A stretch of 64,000 bases of DNA from contig JAOTON010001673.1 of NCBI GenBank assembly GCA_034440635.1, positions 187,001 through 251,000 of the forward strand, given 5' to 3'. The notes under the pieces are model-generated. The model saw nothing but the letters and a program-made list of their open reading frames with translations. It did not search any database and was not told where the DNA came from. The stretch is from Lepas anatifera (taxonomy: Eukaryota; Arthropoda; Thecostraca; Lepadidae). Positions 22,328 through 34,206 of the stretch are shown here, one piece after another (position 1 is the stretch's first letter; the number at the start of each line of letters is the position of its first letter). The position numbers were made by a program, and so were the translations under genes.

Positions 22328-22520
22328 ATGGGCGCCGAAAGCGGTGGGACGGGGTACCTACGCATCTTCCTGTTGGCCAACCAGGGGGGACGTCTCCCCA
22401 AAATTTTCGGTTCATCATCATTAATGCTGTCAGGTACCGAATATGCTCACAATTCCCCTGCCCCGGTCAGCACCAGCCCGGGTCCGTTCCCCTGTAAAAA
22501 TTCCGTGGCAGCGCCCATGG
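22328..22520 (+). repeat. Dispersed repeat, second copy at 30186-30367
   Basis: Shared landmarks in the same order: TTGGCCAACCAGGGG / TTGGTCAACCAGGGG, TCATTAATGCTGTCAGGT, CCGAATATGCTCA, CAGCACCAGCCCGGGTC. No inverted termini recognised. Confidence 0.7.
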
Positions 22521-24440
22521 GCATTAACATTTTCGCCCATCACTTCTATACCAAGCAAGATACAACCATGATTGATGCACCATTGTTGTTCTCTCATCAA
22601 TAATGGTTTTATTTTGTGTCCATCCATGTGAAAAATTGTTAGACCTTATTTTAGAGACAAATAAAAGGGTTTGCAGCACCTTAAAAAAGAGCCTCAGAAA
22701 CACTTCCGATGTTTCATTTAACTAGAGAAAAATGTTTTCATGTACATACATGCGTCGTGAAATACTTGTGATTCTTCACCTTGAGGCGCCACAAATCAGA
22801 TAAATTCCTGTAACATTTCAAATAAATAATTCAAACATTATTCATTGGCAACATTTCCTCAGAAGTGCAGTGGAAAATATCAACCATTGCTAAGATGAGG
22901 CCCAATTTTCGCTCCATTGTTGAACATGGTTCTACTCAAAGCAATAGCAATGCTGTCTCTTGGGAATAACCTTATTTTCTTTGCATGACATCATTCCCAT
23001 GATAACTATTTCCCAAGCTCTTAATTGATGCATTTTAGCATTAATAATCAGGACTGAAAAAGTTTCCAGAATAGTTGCTGAAGACCCATTTGGACCAGGA
23101 CTGGGTACTGAGAAGAACAGTTTACATTTCAGCAACCTGTTCTTTTGTGGTGGACACAATCTCTCTGTGATATTTCTGCTGTATCTCTGTAGCAGTGCTT
23201 CCATATTTCATCCATACTAGAGAAAACAAAACAATTCAACTTTCTTATGACAAAAAAATACAAGATATTATCAGAAACTTGGATGCATATAATCAGTCAG
23301 TTAAAAAACATACACACACACCCTGATAACCCAGTGTGCATCCATCTGTGCAAAACACACAGCTTATTCTATGTTTGGCAGACTTGGATTGGACCATTGT
23401 CCTTGCAGTGGAGTCTTCTGGCAAATTGGAAATGGTTTATCACATCTTTGTGCTGTGCAGGAATGCACATTTATATCCCTTATGGGGTACCAATGCACAG
23501 AGATGGATCTGGGATTTTAGTAAGGGGCAGCCCTCTGAGATTGCATGCTGTCAACCAAAAGAGCACACTTCACCCAAAAGGGTGGCTATCATCATCAATC
23601 AGTGGGAGAGAACTGTGGTTGGTGTGACTTAAAAATGGTAACAGTGCCATAAATGGGAATGCTTGACCCATAGATGGGAACACCCATTCTCAATTATGGG
23701 AATGCTTGAGACCATTTTCCATAACAATATTTTAGGCCATGAAACAAACTTTTGTTCTTTCTACCTGGCTTATTTCTGTTCTTAAAATTTTAGAGGGCAT
23801 TTATCTTTGAAGAAGAAACAGGAAATCATACTTTATACCCTGCTTCAAATATTGAAGCTCAACATGTTTATTATGATTATTCACATGTCTTGGTGCATCT
23901 GTGTAAATAAAACACTAGTCATATACAAAATCAATTAATAGATACCTAGTGAAACAAAAAAGTTTTTTAATATTTGATTTATATTGCCACTTGAGACAAT
24001 AATATATACAGACCAAGACATATGGCCATACAGAACATGATGCGAGCCAACCTAGCACAACAAAACCTGTTTTCAGCACCTTTAATGCCATTTTTCACAA
24101 CTTCTAAACTTCAAAGCTCCATCTGTAGCCCCATCATTTGTATTCTAGTGGTGGGAGCAGTAGCAAGGTATTTTCTGCCTTACAGACCTGGCTTAATCAG
24201 TTTTGGGGGTACCCTTTTCCTCAGGCCGCCCTTAATCCTTTCAAACTTAAAGGGTCCTGAACTCGAGTTCAGGGATCCCTTGGACCTGTCACTGCTGTGG
24301 CACCTCAAATGAAAGCTCAAGTTATTTTCTGTGCCTACTAAGAGCATCCTTAAAATTGTCCTTTTTCTCATTTCAGGGACTTTAAAATCGTTAAATAACA
24401 GGCCTAATTGGTCACCCAGTTATATGTCCAGCTATAAGGC
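22521..24440. other. hAT interior without recognisable gene
   Basis: AT-rich sequence with only short ORFs, the longest 126 codons at 23247-23627. None shows a known motif or splice support. Confidence 0.4.
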
Positions 24441-24789
24441 CCAGTCTGAAAAGTATGGCAGCATGCCAGACGAGTCGCACCGGCCGTCTAAAATTCTCGC
24501 ACCACCAGCCTCCAAAAATTCGCACCAATCTGGCACATATCAGGGAAAAATGCACCCATTCCTACCCCTACAATGCCATGCTACCTCAATCATTAGTCAG
24601 TTAGTTAAGGAGTTTTTACAAGGCCCCCTCCTGTGTCTTAATAGCCATTCAGCCATTATTTGTTTAGTTTAAGAGTCACTAACCTCGCAAGTTCGCACCA
24701 GGTTGATAAAATTCGCACCAGTCGGTCCTGTCTCCAAGGGCACTCGCACCGACGAGATCTCGTCGAAAATGCCATAATTTGCACACTGG
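24441..24789 (+). mobile_element. hAT-like MITE with subterminal TCGCACC repeats
   Basis: Inverted copy of the 3696-4047 element. Starts CCAGTCTGAAAAG; the right end reads CCAGTGTGCAAAT on the other strand. At least six TCGCACC words occur, clustered at 24475-24530 and 24685-24755. TATAAGGC precedes the left end (24433-24440) and recurs four bases past the right end (24794-24801), a possible displaced 8-bp duplication. Confidence 0.75.
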
Positions 24790-27374
24790 TAGGTATAAGG
24801 CAAGAACATGGTGGTAGCAAAATCAGTATACTTGATATTTATAGTCTCATAATAAGGCACCCCAAAAATCATTTAGGAAATCCACGCCCTTGGGAATGTG
24901 TGACTATACAACAATGTTTACGATGACATTTTAGCGTGATTGTGGATGGAAAGGGTTTAAACATGCACCACTTGTATTCAAGTTTTTTTCTTCTGAGACT
25001 TTTCGCGGTAAAGCAAAACAAGGAAACATCATTGCAAGTAGATTCAAAAACCCACCTAGATTGCACGGACCGTCTATGATAAACGCACATCTTGATTTAG
25101 CCCCTTAGATTTAAGAAATTGAACACCAGTCGTCCAAAACGGCGCTCACTGCTTCCAACAAGAATACAAAAATATTAGCGGCAGCCCGCGCCGCGCTCGT
25201 TCTGAAGGCCGCAGACACCGAAAATGTACCAGGGCGACCACCGGTGACCAGGCGACCACGCAAGTCGGCGGTTTCGGCCGACTGGGTCGCCCATTGGTCG
25301 CCTATAGAAAAAAATGAAAATCACCGACTTGGTACCGACTCGTGACAGATTCTAGTACATTCTAGTTTGAACTTAAAAATAGAACATAAATATGGTACGG
25401 GGAGATGGCATCATCTAAAGTACCAGGTGATTTCAGTTGTTTTTCATAAAATTGGAACCAAAAATTGTAATAAGAAGAAACATAACTAGCATAGACTAGC
25501 AGCAACTAAGGGCGGTGATGATACCAGATGTAATCGGCCAAAGATGCCCTGTTGTAGCCAAGCTGTCTTTCAGAAACGCCAAACAAGCCGGGAAACGAAG
25601 GCTAACTTGGCACTTTGTCGAAGTAGATTCTGCCCATTCTTGGCCAAAGGAACTGGCAGACTTCATCCAATAGATTTTGATGGGCACTCTATGTTTACGA
25701 TGACGGGTGGAGACATTGGAGAGGGTAAGCATATTTAGAAGCAGGAGCGGATGGTGGAAGCTAAAATCATAGGAAAACAGGTGGAATCAGAGCTTGAGAC
25801 GGTTGCTGGGTCGCCAACCAAAAGATGATAGGGTCGCCGACGGCGTAGGTAGATCGGCAAGTTTTTAGACCCCTGCTAACCTGAGGTCAGTTCAATGTCA
25901 AATTATATAAAATGCATATCTTTAGAACCGCAAAGACAAGGCAAGTCTAATGCAGCGAAAATAAACGCTCTATCACCATCCGTTACTGCGTTAGTCAGCC
26001 AAACCATTTTCCCATCTATTTCCAATGGAGAGGTCATGGCTGGTACCTGACCTTAGGTCATCGATATAAAAAATACCGGAATATATTTTAGAGAACTCGG
26101 TGGGCCCATTATGTGACACGAGTTTCAAGCGGATAAATTCACCCTGTTCCGACTTATGCTATTTTGAGGTCAGGTCACTTGACCTGTACTGGTGACCTGA
26201 CCTGAGATGACCTCACCTTAAAATGTTCACATAAGTTGTAAAAATGATGAGAGAAAAGGTATGCCAAGTACGGCGGCGCTACGCGCCACCGTTTTTCTGC
26301 TATCTCCGAAAAACACGAGGGGCGGGTACCCGCCCCCGTCAATGCGCGTGTTAATGCATATTTAGTAGGTACCTACTACAAAATAATGAGGCAGGGCTAG
26401 GGGTATTAAAGAAAGCTTCAAACATATTCAAACGGTAGCCAGATGAAGGTGAGATCCAGATTTTCCTCATACAATCGTCCCCTGTAGTGTCCTGTTTAGC
26501 CACTAGCCTCTGGAGGAACTAAACGGCACCCCCCACCTTATTTAACATTACAAAACTGAGCACAACTTGTGGTTATGCGCCCCAAAAACCCATCTGTTCC
26601 AAGCTAGTGTGCTCTACCTCACAGTAAAAGAAAAGCCTTGGCTACGTCCACGCCATATTTGAAAGCCCTTCACATCTTTACTATCCCAGGAACAATATTC
26701 CACGTTGGCTTGTTTATAAAAGTTTTAAATGTGATATTTATGAAGCAGGGACAGCTCTAGATCGTTGTAATTTTATTCAAACTAATTTATGTGCCTTGGC
26801 TACGTTCACGAAAATTCAAATACCTCTGCGGGTTTCTGTTTTTGCACAAATCACGTTGCAATTTGCAGCGTTTAATATGTGTTTTAACACGGTAGAAACA
26901 GTACAACAAAATTAAGGGCATTAACATATGCTTCAAGAAAGCTCAAATGTGCATGAAATGAAGCCGATTTTTCGGTTTCAATAATCAATGTCTTCTTATA
27001 GCGTTTCCATTAACCCCTGAACTCTGGAGGAAGATATGCTGTCCTCAACCGTATTTAACAATGGGAAATGTACTGCAACTTGCTGCCATGCCCACCAAAA
27101 GCGTATCATATTCCTATCGTACCAATGTAATTGTATCCAGCCTAAGCACATTGTTTTGTCTATGTTGGCTCAGAATTCCAGCCCTCTGCGTGACATTGTG
27201 AGCCCAGGAACCATGTTGCAACTTGCAGGGTTCAATACAACTTTAATACGGTAAAAACAGTCAAACAGCCTTACAAGCATTAATATATGCTTCGAGAAAC
27301 CTCAAATTGAAATGAAATGAAGTTAAGCGTTCGCTGTTCATACATACCACAAGTGTCTCTGTCTCGTTTTATTT

Positions 27375-27670
27375 CAGGGGCGGACGCAGAACCGAGTTTT
27401 GGGGGACCAAATCCATGTCTGCCTCTCCTCTGGGGGAGGGGGGACGTGCAATTTGGGTGCTCGACAGACCTAGTATAAGCTACCTCTCCAAGTACAAGAT
27501 TGCTCCGCCTGGGCGGGGATGGGGGAGCGAAGATTTGTTTGCTCGACAGACCTATGGTAAACACCTTTTTCAAACAATTATTCTGTTTTTGGGGGAAAAC
27601 GATAGTTTGGCCCCCCTTCCAGCGCTTTGGGGGGCATGGCTGGAATGCCCCCTCCCTGCGTCCGCCAATG
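27375..27670. mobile_element. hAT-like MITE, GGCGGACGCAG ends
   Basis: Begins CAGGGGCGGACGCAG and ends CTGCGTCCGCCAATG, with a perfect 8-bp duplication TTTTATTT (27367-27374, 27671-27678). Interior shares CAGACCTAGTATAAGCTACCTC and TTTGGGGG blocks with the copies at 31835 and 47674. Confidence 0.9.
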
Positions 27671-30185
27671 TTTTATTTGACCCCTGTCCTGTAGGGGAAT
27701 GTAATAAGCAGCCCCAACCTTCTTTACAATTAGCAGAAAAAGTCAATATCATGATCATCCTCGTTAAAAACCAATCAGATCTAGAACGTTGTAGCTTTAC
27801 TCAAGCTAAGTACATGTCTGTTACCACCTTCGCTCAACATTTCCGCGCTCTAAACGTTTTTATTACGCAGGGACGATGCTGCAAGTTGTGGTGTTTAATA
27901 AATACGGTTTTAGCACGGTAAAAAACAGTCAAACAGCATTACAGGCATCAAGATATGCTCCAAGAAAACTGAAATGTATATGAGATGAGGCTAAAAGCTT
28001 GTTTTAGATAAACGGTGTCTTTGTGGCGTTGTATTTTACCCCTGGCCTGTGGCAGGAGGATAAGCTGCATCAACCTTATTTATCATTGTAAAAGCAGTTA
28101 ATATTGTGGTCATGCCAACCAAAAACTTATCAGATCTAGAACAATGAAGTGATACCAAAACTAAGTGCAGATCATTGGCTACCTTCACGAAAAAGGTATA
28201 AGCTCTACACGTGGGTATTAGCCCAGCAGCGATGTTGCAGGTTGGCGTATTTAATTTAGGTTTAATACGGCACAATCATGAAGCATTGCTACGGGCATGA
28301 AAATATGCTTAAAATGCTAAAAAAATTACCAGATAAAGCTAGTTAACTGCTCCCCATGATAAAATCCTATCTGTAGCGTTTGGTTTAATCCTTGGTATTC
28401 TGGGGGAGATACGGATCAGCCAACCTTATTTACGAGCAACGTTAGCAGCAGCAGTATATAGGCCATAGCAGCCATATTGTGGCCCTTCTCGTCAAAGCAC
28501 TATCAGCTCTAGAAAAATGCACTTTTACTCAAACTAGATAAACAACATTGGCTACGTTCTCGCAAAATATCAAAGGTATCCGCGGCTTTATTTCCCCGGA
28601 ACAATGTTACAAGTTTCAGTGTTTAATACGGTATTAACACGGTAAAACACTCAAACGGCATTACATACATTAATATATCCTTCAATAAAGCTATAATGGG
28701 TATCAGATGAATTTGATGGTTGGCTTTAAATCATCCATGTATTTGTGGAGTTTTATGGAACCACCGCTAAATGGAAGGGAAGATAAGATGACCACAACCT
28801 TATTTGACAATTGCAACGTAGTGCAATTTGCTGCCCTGTTCACCAAGAGCATATCATGTTTAGTCAATGTTATTTTCTTCGAGCTAAGTAAAGTGCTTTG
28901 ACTACATTTTCTCAATATTTCAACGCCCCATGGGTCTTCAATAACCTAGGAACGGTTTTAAGAATTTGCGTGTTGGACACATATTTAATGCGACACAATA
29001 ACGGAACAGGGCTAGGTGGTAAGACAAGCTCCAAGAATGCTCAAACGGTAAATAGATGCAGGTAAGAGTATATTCTCCATTATCTTGTAATCTCTGTAGC
29101 GTTGTGGTTATCCCATGGCCTCTGGGGGAGGATAAAGCTGCCCCAAACCTTATTTAGCATTAGCAGGAAGAATCAATATAGTGGCCCTGCTCTCCAAAAA
29201 TCTTTCAGATCCGGAACCATGTAGTCTTAGTAAAACAAAGTGGAGATCATTGGTTACCTTCACGCAAAATTCCAAGGCCTTACGTGTCTTAATTAACCCG
29301 GCAGTGATGTTGCAAGGTGCTGTTTTAAATAAAGCTTTAATACGGCAAAATCATTAAACAGGGCTATGGAGTAGGAGGATGAGCTTAAACAGTGCACAGA
29401 AAGTTACCAGATCAAGCTAGTAGGCTGGTCTTTATTATGATATCAACTTTGAAACGTTTGGTTTATCCCCTGGCATCTGGGCGTGAAGATACGGTCTCCC
29501 GACCTCATTCAGCATTAGCAGAAGCGGTGAATGTTGTGGCCTTGCTCGCCCAAATTCTATCAGATCCAGAACAATGAAATTTTACTCAAACTAAGAGCAT
29601 AGCATTGGCTACTTTCACACAAAATTGCAAAGCTCTCCGAGTCTTTTTTACTCCGGAACAGTGATCCATGTTGTAGGGTTTATACAGTTAAAACATGGTT
29701 AAAACAGCCAAACAGCATCAGAGGCATTGATATGTGATTCAAGAAAGCTATAAGGGATATCAAATAAACGTAAGAGCTTTTTCTCAAATAATCTATGCAT
29801 ATCTGCAAAATTTTGTTTAACCATTGGTCTCGGGGTGGGGAGGAGATATGCTACCCCAAGTCTCCATTAACATTGGGAAACGCAATGCAAATTCTCGTTA
29901 TGCTCAGCGAAAGCCCATCAGATCTAGACCAACGCAATTTAACTACAGTTGCGTGCAAGGCTTTGGCTATGGGCGCTCGAAATTTCGACGTCGTACTAGT
30001 ATTTAATAACCATGCTACGAATTGACGTGTTCCTTAGAGCATTATTGCGATACAATAATTAACACGGTTATGGTTATTGAAATATGCTTCAAAAATTCTC
30101 AAGGAGTAGGGCAATAAAACTCATAGGCTGCTCTTCATTATATATTTAACCCCTGCAGAGTTGTTTTAACCCCTGGCATTGATAC

Positions 30186-30367
30186 CAAATGCGGGGGACG
30201 GGGGATGTCCCCCATGTTGGTCAACCAGGGGACGACCCCCGTTAAATTTTTGAGTCCATCGTCATTAATACTGTCAGGTGCCGAATATGCTCAAAATTCG
30301 CCTCCCACGGCTCAGCACCAGCCCGGGTCTGCCCCCCTGCGAAATTCCGCGGCGGCACGCCTGACAA
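30186..30367 (+). repeat. Dispersed repeat inserted in satellite
   Basis: Second copy of the 22328-22520 repeat. It interrupts a satellite monomer between AACCCCTGGC and ACTGGCCTGTGGG. Confidence 0.65.
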
Positions 30368-30475
30368 CTGGCCTGTGGGTTAACCAATGTCATCCCCAGC
30401 TTATCTCACATTACGAAACTGAGTGCAATTTGTGGTCATGCTCCTCAAAACCTATGGGCTCTTGACCAGGGTGTG

Positions 30476-31498
30476 TTAACCCGCGCCCCACCGGGGGTCC
30501 AGAGCTACCTTCGCCCCACTGGGGGCATCGATGGCCCCTCCGAAAATATGGGCGTTAGCGCAAATCTGCAAAGTGCAATAGAAACCTCGCGTGAATTCAG
30601 TAAGAAATTACTTCACATGTTTTAGTGCTCAGGTCAATGGTTTGACCTCCAGAGGTCAAATTAGGTCAAAATCGGCTATTTTCACTCAAATATGCAATGC
30701 TTAAGCAAACTGGGCATAACTCTTATGCCATTAGAGCTATTGAGATCTGGTAAAGTACATTTGATAGGAAATTGTCAGTCCTTTTCCCGCTATGTGAAAC
30801 GTAAAGACCTCCCGCCAGTGGTTTGACCTCCAGAGGTCACCTCGTGACCTAAGATGACCTGAGGTCACGAAAGGTCAGAAAGTGACCTTGCCGTATATCA
30901 ACTGAAAGCCAGTGACGAGACAAACACGATGGTGTTTGTTTCAGCGCTCTAGCTTAATTAGATCAAAAGTTATTGTCAAAATACTGTTTTTAACCCCTGG
31001 TGACCTTGGATGACCTTGGAGAGGTCAAAGGGCAAATATAGCCCCTGGAATCCGTGAAAGGGTGTCCAAGAACGCTTTTCGGATCAAGCTGAGCATTTTC
31101 AATCGCTTTTGTGACTTTAAGATCATAAGACAGCTTTTTCCCATGCTTTTTCAATGGGAGAGGTCACCTCGTGACCTGACCTCAAGGCACGAAATCAAAA
31201 AAATCCCGGATATACACCTTGTAGACCCTGGAGGGGCCATAAAGTGTAGGAAGTTTTAAATCGATCGACTTTGAAATGTAGCTCGTACAGAGCTCTAAAG
31301 TTGAAGTGAGGTGACGTTGGTTGACCTCGTCTGGTGACCTGACGTTGGGTGACCCGGGGTAAAAAATTTCAGGGATAGTGGGAAAATGATGCAGTGAGAG
31401 GTAGAGCCCTCAATCGCGGTTCTGCGCCTCTTCGTTTTTCTGCTATCCCGGAGAAACCTTAGGGGGCCATCGATGCCCCCCGGTGGGGCGAGGGTTAA
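30476..31498. mobile_element. TTAA-flanked element with dense AGGTCA half-sites
   Basis: Inverted ends TTAACCCGCGCCCCACCGGG and CGGTGGGGCGAGGGTTAA; TTAA at 30476-30479 and 31495-31498. It splits a satellite monomer (right flank CTGGGTGCAAAGC). CCC after TTAA is typical of piggyBac termini. The interior holds about 19 exact AGGTCA or TGACCT words, including TGACCTCCAGAGGTCA twice and AGGTCACCTCGTGACCT, and no ORF of interest. Confidence 0.82.
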
Positions 31499-31834
31499 CT
31501 GGGTGCAAAGCTTTAGCCACGTCCACAGCAATATTTCAAGCCTTGACACGTCTTTATTAACCCATTAACTATGTTGCAGGTTGGCGTGTTTAATACAGTT
31601 TTAATGCGGCAAAATCTTGAAACAGGGAAAGGGTATAAAAATACGCTTCACAACTATTCAAACGGTAGACAGAAGCCGGAGGCTGTTCTTTATTATCGAA
31701 TCTCATCTTATAGCGTTTTGTTGCGCCCATAGCTTCTGGGAGAGGAAGAAAGGGGGAGAAGCACCGCCACCTTATTTAATATTACGAGCATTAGTGTAAC
31801 GTGTGGCCACAGTAGGGATAAATATAAGTTTAAG

Positions 31835-32166
31835 CGACGCAGACCCGAGTTTTGGGGGAGGGTGGCCAAACCCATGTCTGCCTCTCTCCTCCTTGGGCAG
31901 GGGGATGAGAGCGAAAATTGTTTGCTCTACAGACCTAGTGTAAGCACCTTTTTCCAGTGCTCGACAATCCTAGTATAAGCTACATCTCCGAGTACATGAC
32001 CGCTCTCGGGGAAGGGGGAGCGAAGATTTTTTTGCTCTGCAGACCTAGTGTAAACAATTTTTTTCAAAAACTTCTCCGGCGTTTGGGGGGGCAAAAGATA
32101 TTTTGGCCCCACCCCTCTAGCGCTTTGGAAGCCATGGCCGGAATGCTCCCCCCGCGTCCGCCAATG
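31835..32166. mobile_element. hAT-like MITE, GGCGGACGCAG family
   Basis: Same family as 27375 and 47674. The left terminus is worn (CGACGCAG without CAGGGG); the right end CGTCCGCCAATG is intact. Flanks AGTTTAAG / AGTTGAAG match at 7 of 8 positions. Confidence 0.8.
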
Positions 32167-32242
32167 AGTTGAAGCAAGTACAGAGTTTTGGCTACGTCCA
32201 TTGAAGATTTGAAGCATTTACGTGACTCTATTAACCCAGAAA

Positions 32243-32403
32243 CAGTGGCGGATTCAGGACAACATTTCGAGATGGGGTTGGGCTAGAGGGCTCGAGCCTC
32301 TCCCCCACCACTCGGAACAGCCTCCGCCTATGCATTAACTATAAGCACTCTGAAATTTCGGGGGTTTGAGCTTGCCTAGTCCCCCCCTTTGTATCTGCCA
32401 ATG
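32243..32403. mobile_element. Short hAT-like MITE, CAGTGGCGGATTC end
   Basis: 161 bp, starts CAGTGGCGGATTCAGGAC and ends TGTATCTGCCAATG. Flanks CCCAGAAA / CCAGGAAA are a near 8-bp duplication. Interior resembles 32758-32923 (CTCGAGCCTC / GGCTCGGGCC type blocks). Confidence 0.72.
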
Positions 32404-32757
32404 CCAGGAAACGGTGTTCCAAGTTAGCGTGGTTGATTATATTTTATTACGGTAAATTAATGAAGCGAGGCAATGGGTACTAAGATAGGCTTGAAGAATG
32501 TTGAGACCATAGCTATATGAAGCCAAAAGCTGTTTTTCATCAATTATTAATCCACGTTGCGTTTGCTTCACCCCTCTTCCTCGGGGGAGGGGGAAGGACT
32601 TATGGTACCCTTCACCCCCATCACCTTACTCAACACTACGAAACTAGTTGCCGCTGGTAACCTTGCTCAGTACGGATGGAACCAATTGAATACGTTGGAA
32701 AAATTAATTGTGAGCCCATGATTCCATACGGGAAGATGTTGCCAATATCCCTGTCGA

Positions 32758-32923
32758 CAGTGGTGAATCCATAGGGGCTTGGGGGAGGGGGGCTCAAGCC
32801 CCCTACCGAAATGTCTGAGCTCCTATACTTAATACATAGGCGAGGGGCTGCCCGAGGTACTGGCGGGTGAGGCTCGGGCCCACTAGCCCTCCCCCACCCG
32901 ATGATTTTCTTGATCCGCCAGTG
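32758..32923. mobile_element. Short hAT-like MITE, CAGTGGTGAATCC end
   Basis: 166 bp, starts CAGTGGTGAATCC and ends GATCCGCCAGTG, with a perfect 8-bp duplication CCTGTCGA (32750-32757, 32924-32931). Confidence 0.85.
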
Positions 32924-32931
32924 CCTGTCGA

Positions 32932-34206
32932 TGGGCAAGTAACATTAATGTACCGAAATTGATTGCTATCAATGGTTCAGCGCAGCTCACCCGAGGCTTG
33001 GATGCTAGCACTTGACAGCGGCTTCAGCTAGAAGCAACGCACGGTTGCAATTGCGCCGGCAGGCCTGTCAATACTTTCCTTTCCACCCCCTCCCTCCGTC
33101 TCGTCACCACCGCTGGCCCGGCACGCTGCCGAGTGCCGACGCATGCTGGGTGCACGCCTGCACAGCCGCCGCCCTGGTGGCGGTGGGGGAAAGCTCATTT
33201 AAGACTGCCGGCGTTTCAATTGTCTCAAATGCAGTATCAAATGGTCGCAATTGGCCCATTGTTAGTGCACGCGTTTGAAACATTTGAGACTGAATTGAAA
33301 CTGCCTCCCATACCTTCAACATGGATTTGAGACAATTTGAGACCATAGGCGGATCCAGGGGGGGGGCACGCCCCCGATCACCTCGCGCCCCCTGAAAGGT
33401 CGATGGCGCCCTTGAAATGTCGCTCACCCCCTCGATGCGAAAGTGCGCCACCGATAGATTTCGCCCACCTTAGCTTTTGCCGTCATGCGCCCCGTCCAGA
33501 TAGCCCCCGTCGGATGGCGCCCCGAAGGTCATAATATTTGTTTGAGACCCCAATTTGGGAGAAGCATGTGCCAAATGCAGCGCGCGCGCTTCGGCTCAGT
33601 GCATTTAAACACTATTGCGATATGAAAAATAACAGACTCTTTCACGTCATACCGAACTTGGAATCCGGCTCCAAATTGATTTGGTAGCTGGCGACGGTTA
33701 GTAACAGGGTATTAGAGGTTAGTAAGGAATCTTCCTCCAATCTGCTGACCTCGCCGGAGGCGATGCGGCTCTCCGCCAGCTCTCCGCGCGGGAGCCGGCT
33801 CCGCCAGACTCGAGGCGGCGCCGGCCTCTCGGCCTGTCTGCTCTGCTGCATACCCACCTTTGTGGTTGGTCCGGTTTCGAGCGGCGTGTCAGCCGTCTTC
33901 TTGCCTGCTCATGGTAAGTTCCTGGGGTCTGAAACAGTGTAGTGACTTTGGTTATCGAGTGTCTCGTGTCAAGCTAAGTGTGCACGAAACGGGAATCAGG
34001 ATGGGATTCTTACGGAACGAGAGGCCATTGACGAAGTTGTACACGTTCCATTTGTGACCGGATGCGGTCATCTTGTGCAAAATGTCACACGGATAAACGG
34101 AACAGGACCTGCCAGCATCGATGAGTGGGGCGGTAAACGAGGGATGTAAGATGTTGTTACTGGCTAACTTTTAGGCAGGAGCACGACCAGGGTGGCGGCC
34201 TCCTCA
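32932..34206. other. Mixed stretch with possible CpG-rich first exon
   Basis: Contains an inverted word set (TTTGAGACAATT / TTTCAATTGTCTCAAAT, 33205-33345), a CAGGCGGATCC-type remnant from 33350 and a CpG-rich block at 33720-33850. An ATG at 33911 is followed directly by GTAAGT at 33914, the shape of a first exon with a donor. No acceptor exon or protein match was recognised. Confidence 0.3.

Larger units (their letters stand above)
21414..25875. mobile_element. 4.46-kb hAT-like element inside the TTAA element
   Basis: Termini CAGGGGTCTAAAAA in inverted orientation and a perfect 8-bp duplication CTAACCTG (21406-21413, 25876-25883). GTCGCCGA / GGTCGCC words cluster near both ends (21435-21480; 25210-25310; 25807-25850). 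Size would allow a transposase, but I see no hAT transposase motif or ORF over ~130 residues, so it is non-autonomous or decayed. Inside are a MITE at 24441-24789, a 62-bp TTAA mini-element at 21731-21792 and a repeat at 22328-22520 shared with 30186-30367. Confidence 0.88.
21055..26354. mobile_element. TTAA-flanked AGGTCA-rich element, split by a hAT insertion
   Basis: Ends are TTAACACGCGCATTGACGGGGG-type inverted repeats (left 21055, right ending TTAA at 26354). The two halves, 21055-21413 and 25876-26354, are collinear with the uninterrupted copy at 49154-50014. It sits inside the ~355-bp satellite. TTAA is palindromic, so it cannot be proved here whether it is target duplication or TIR; TTAA targeting is the hallmark of piggyBac-type elements. 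It has no transposase. Confidence 0.85.
26355..32660 (+). repeat. Degenerate ~355-bp satellite array with insertions
   Basis: The landmark (G)TTTTAA(T/C)ACGG recurs at about 26881, 27241, 27908, 28260, 28631, 28983, 29335, 29687 and 30041; spacing is 352-371 once the 304-bp MITE plus duplication at 27375 is removed. Each monomer also has the series TTTAACCCCTGG, GGGGGAGGATA, AACCTTATTTA, TCAGATCTAGAACAATG, CAAACTAAGT, TTGGCTACGTTCACG and TTATTAACCCAGGAAC. It resumes at 30368-30475, 31499-31834 and 32412-32640 after insertions. Monomers are well diverged, so the array is old. The small ORFs inside are not conserved between monomers. Confidence 0.88.

Noticed and set aside
23247..23627. 126-codon ORF in the hAT interior as possible transposase
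   Set aside because: No hAT transposase motif (no catalytic triad context or RW-type signature) and too short.
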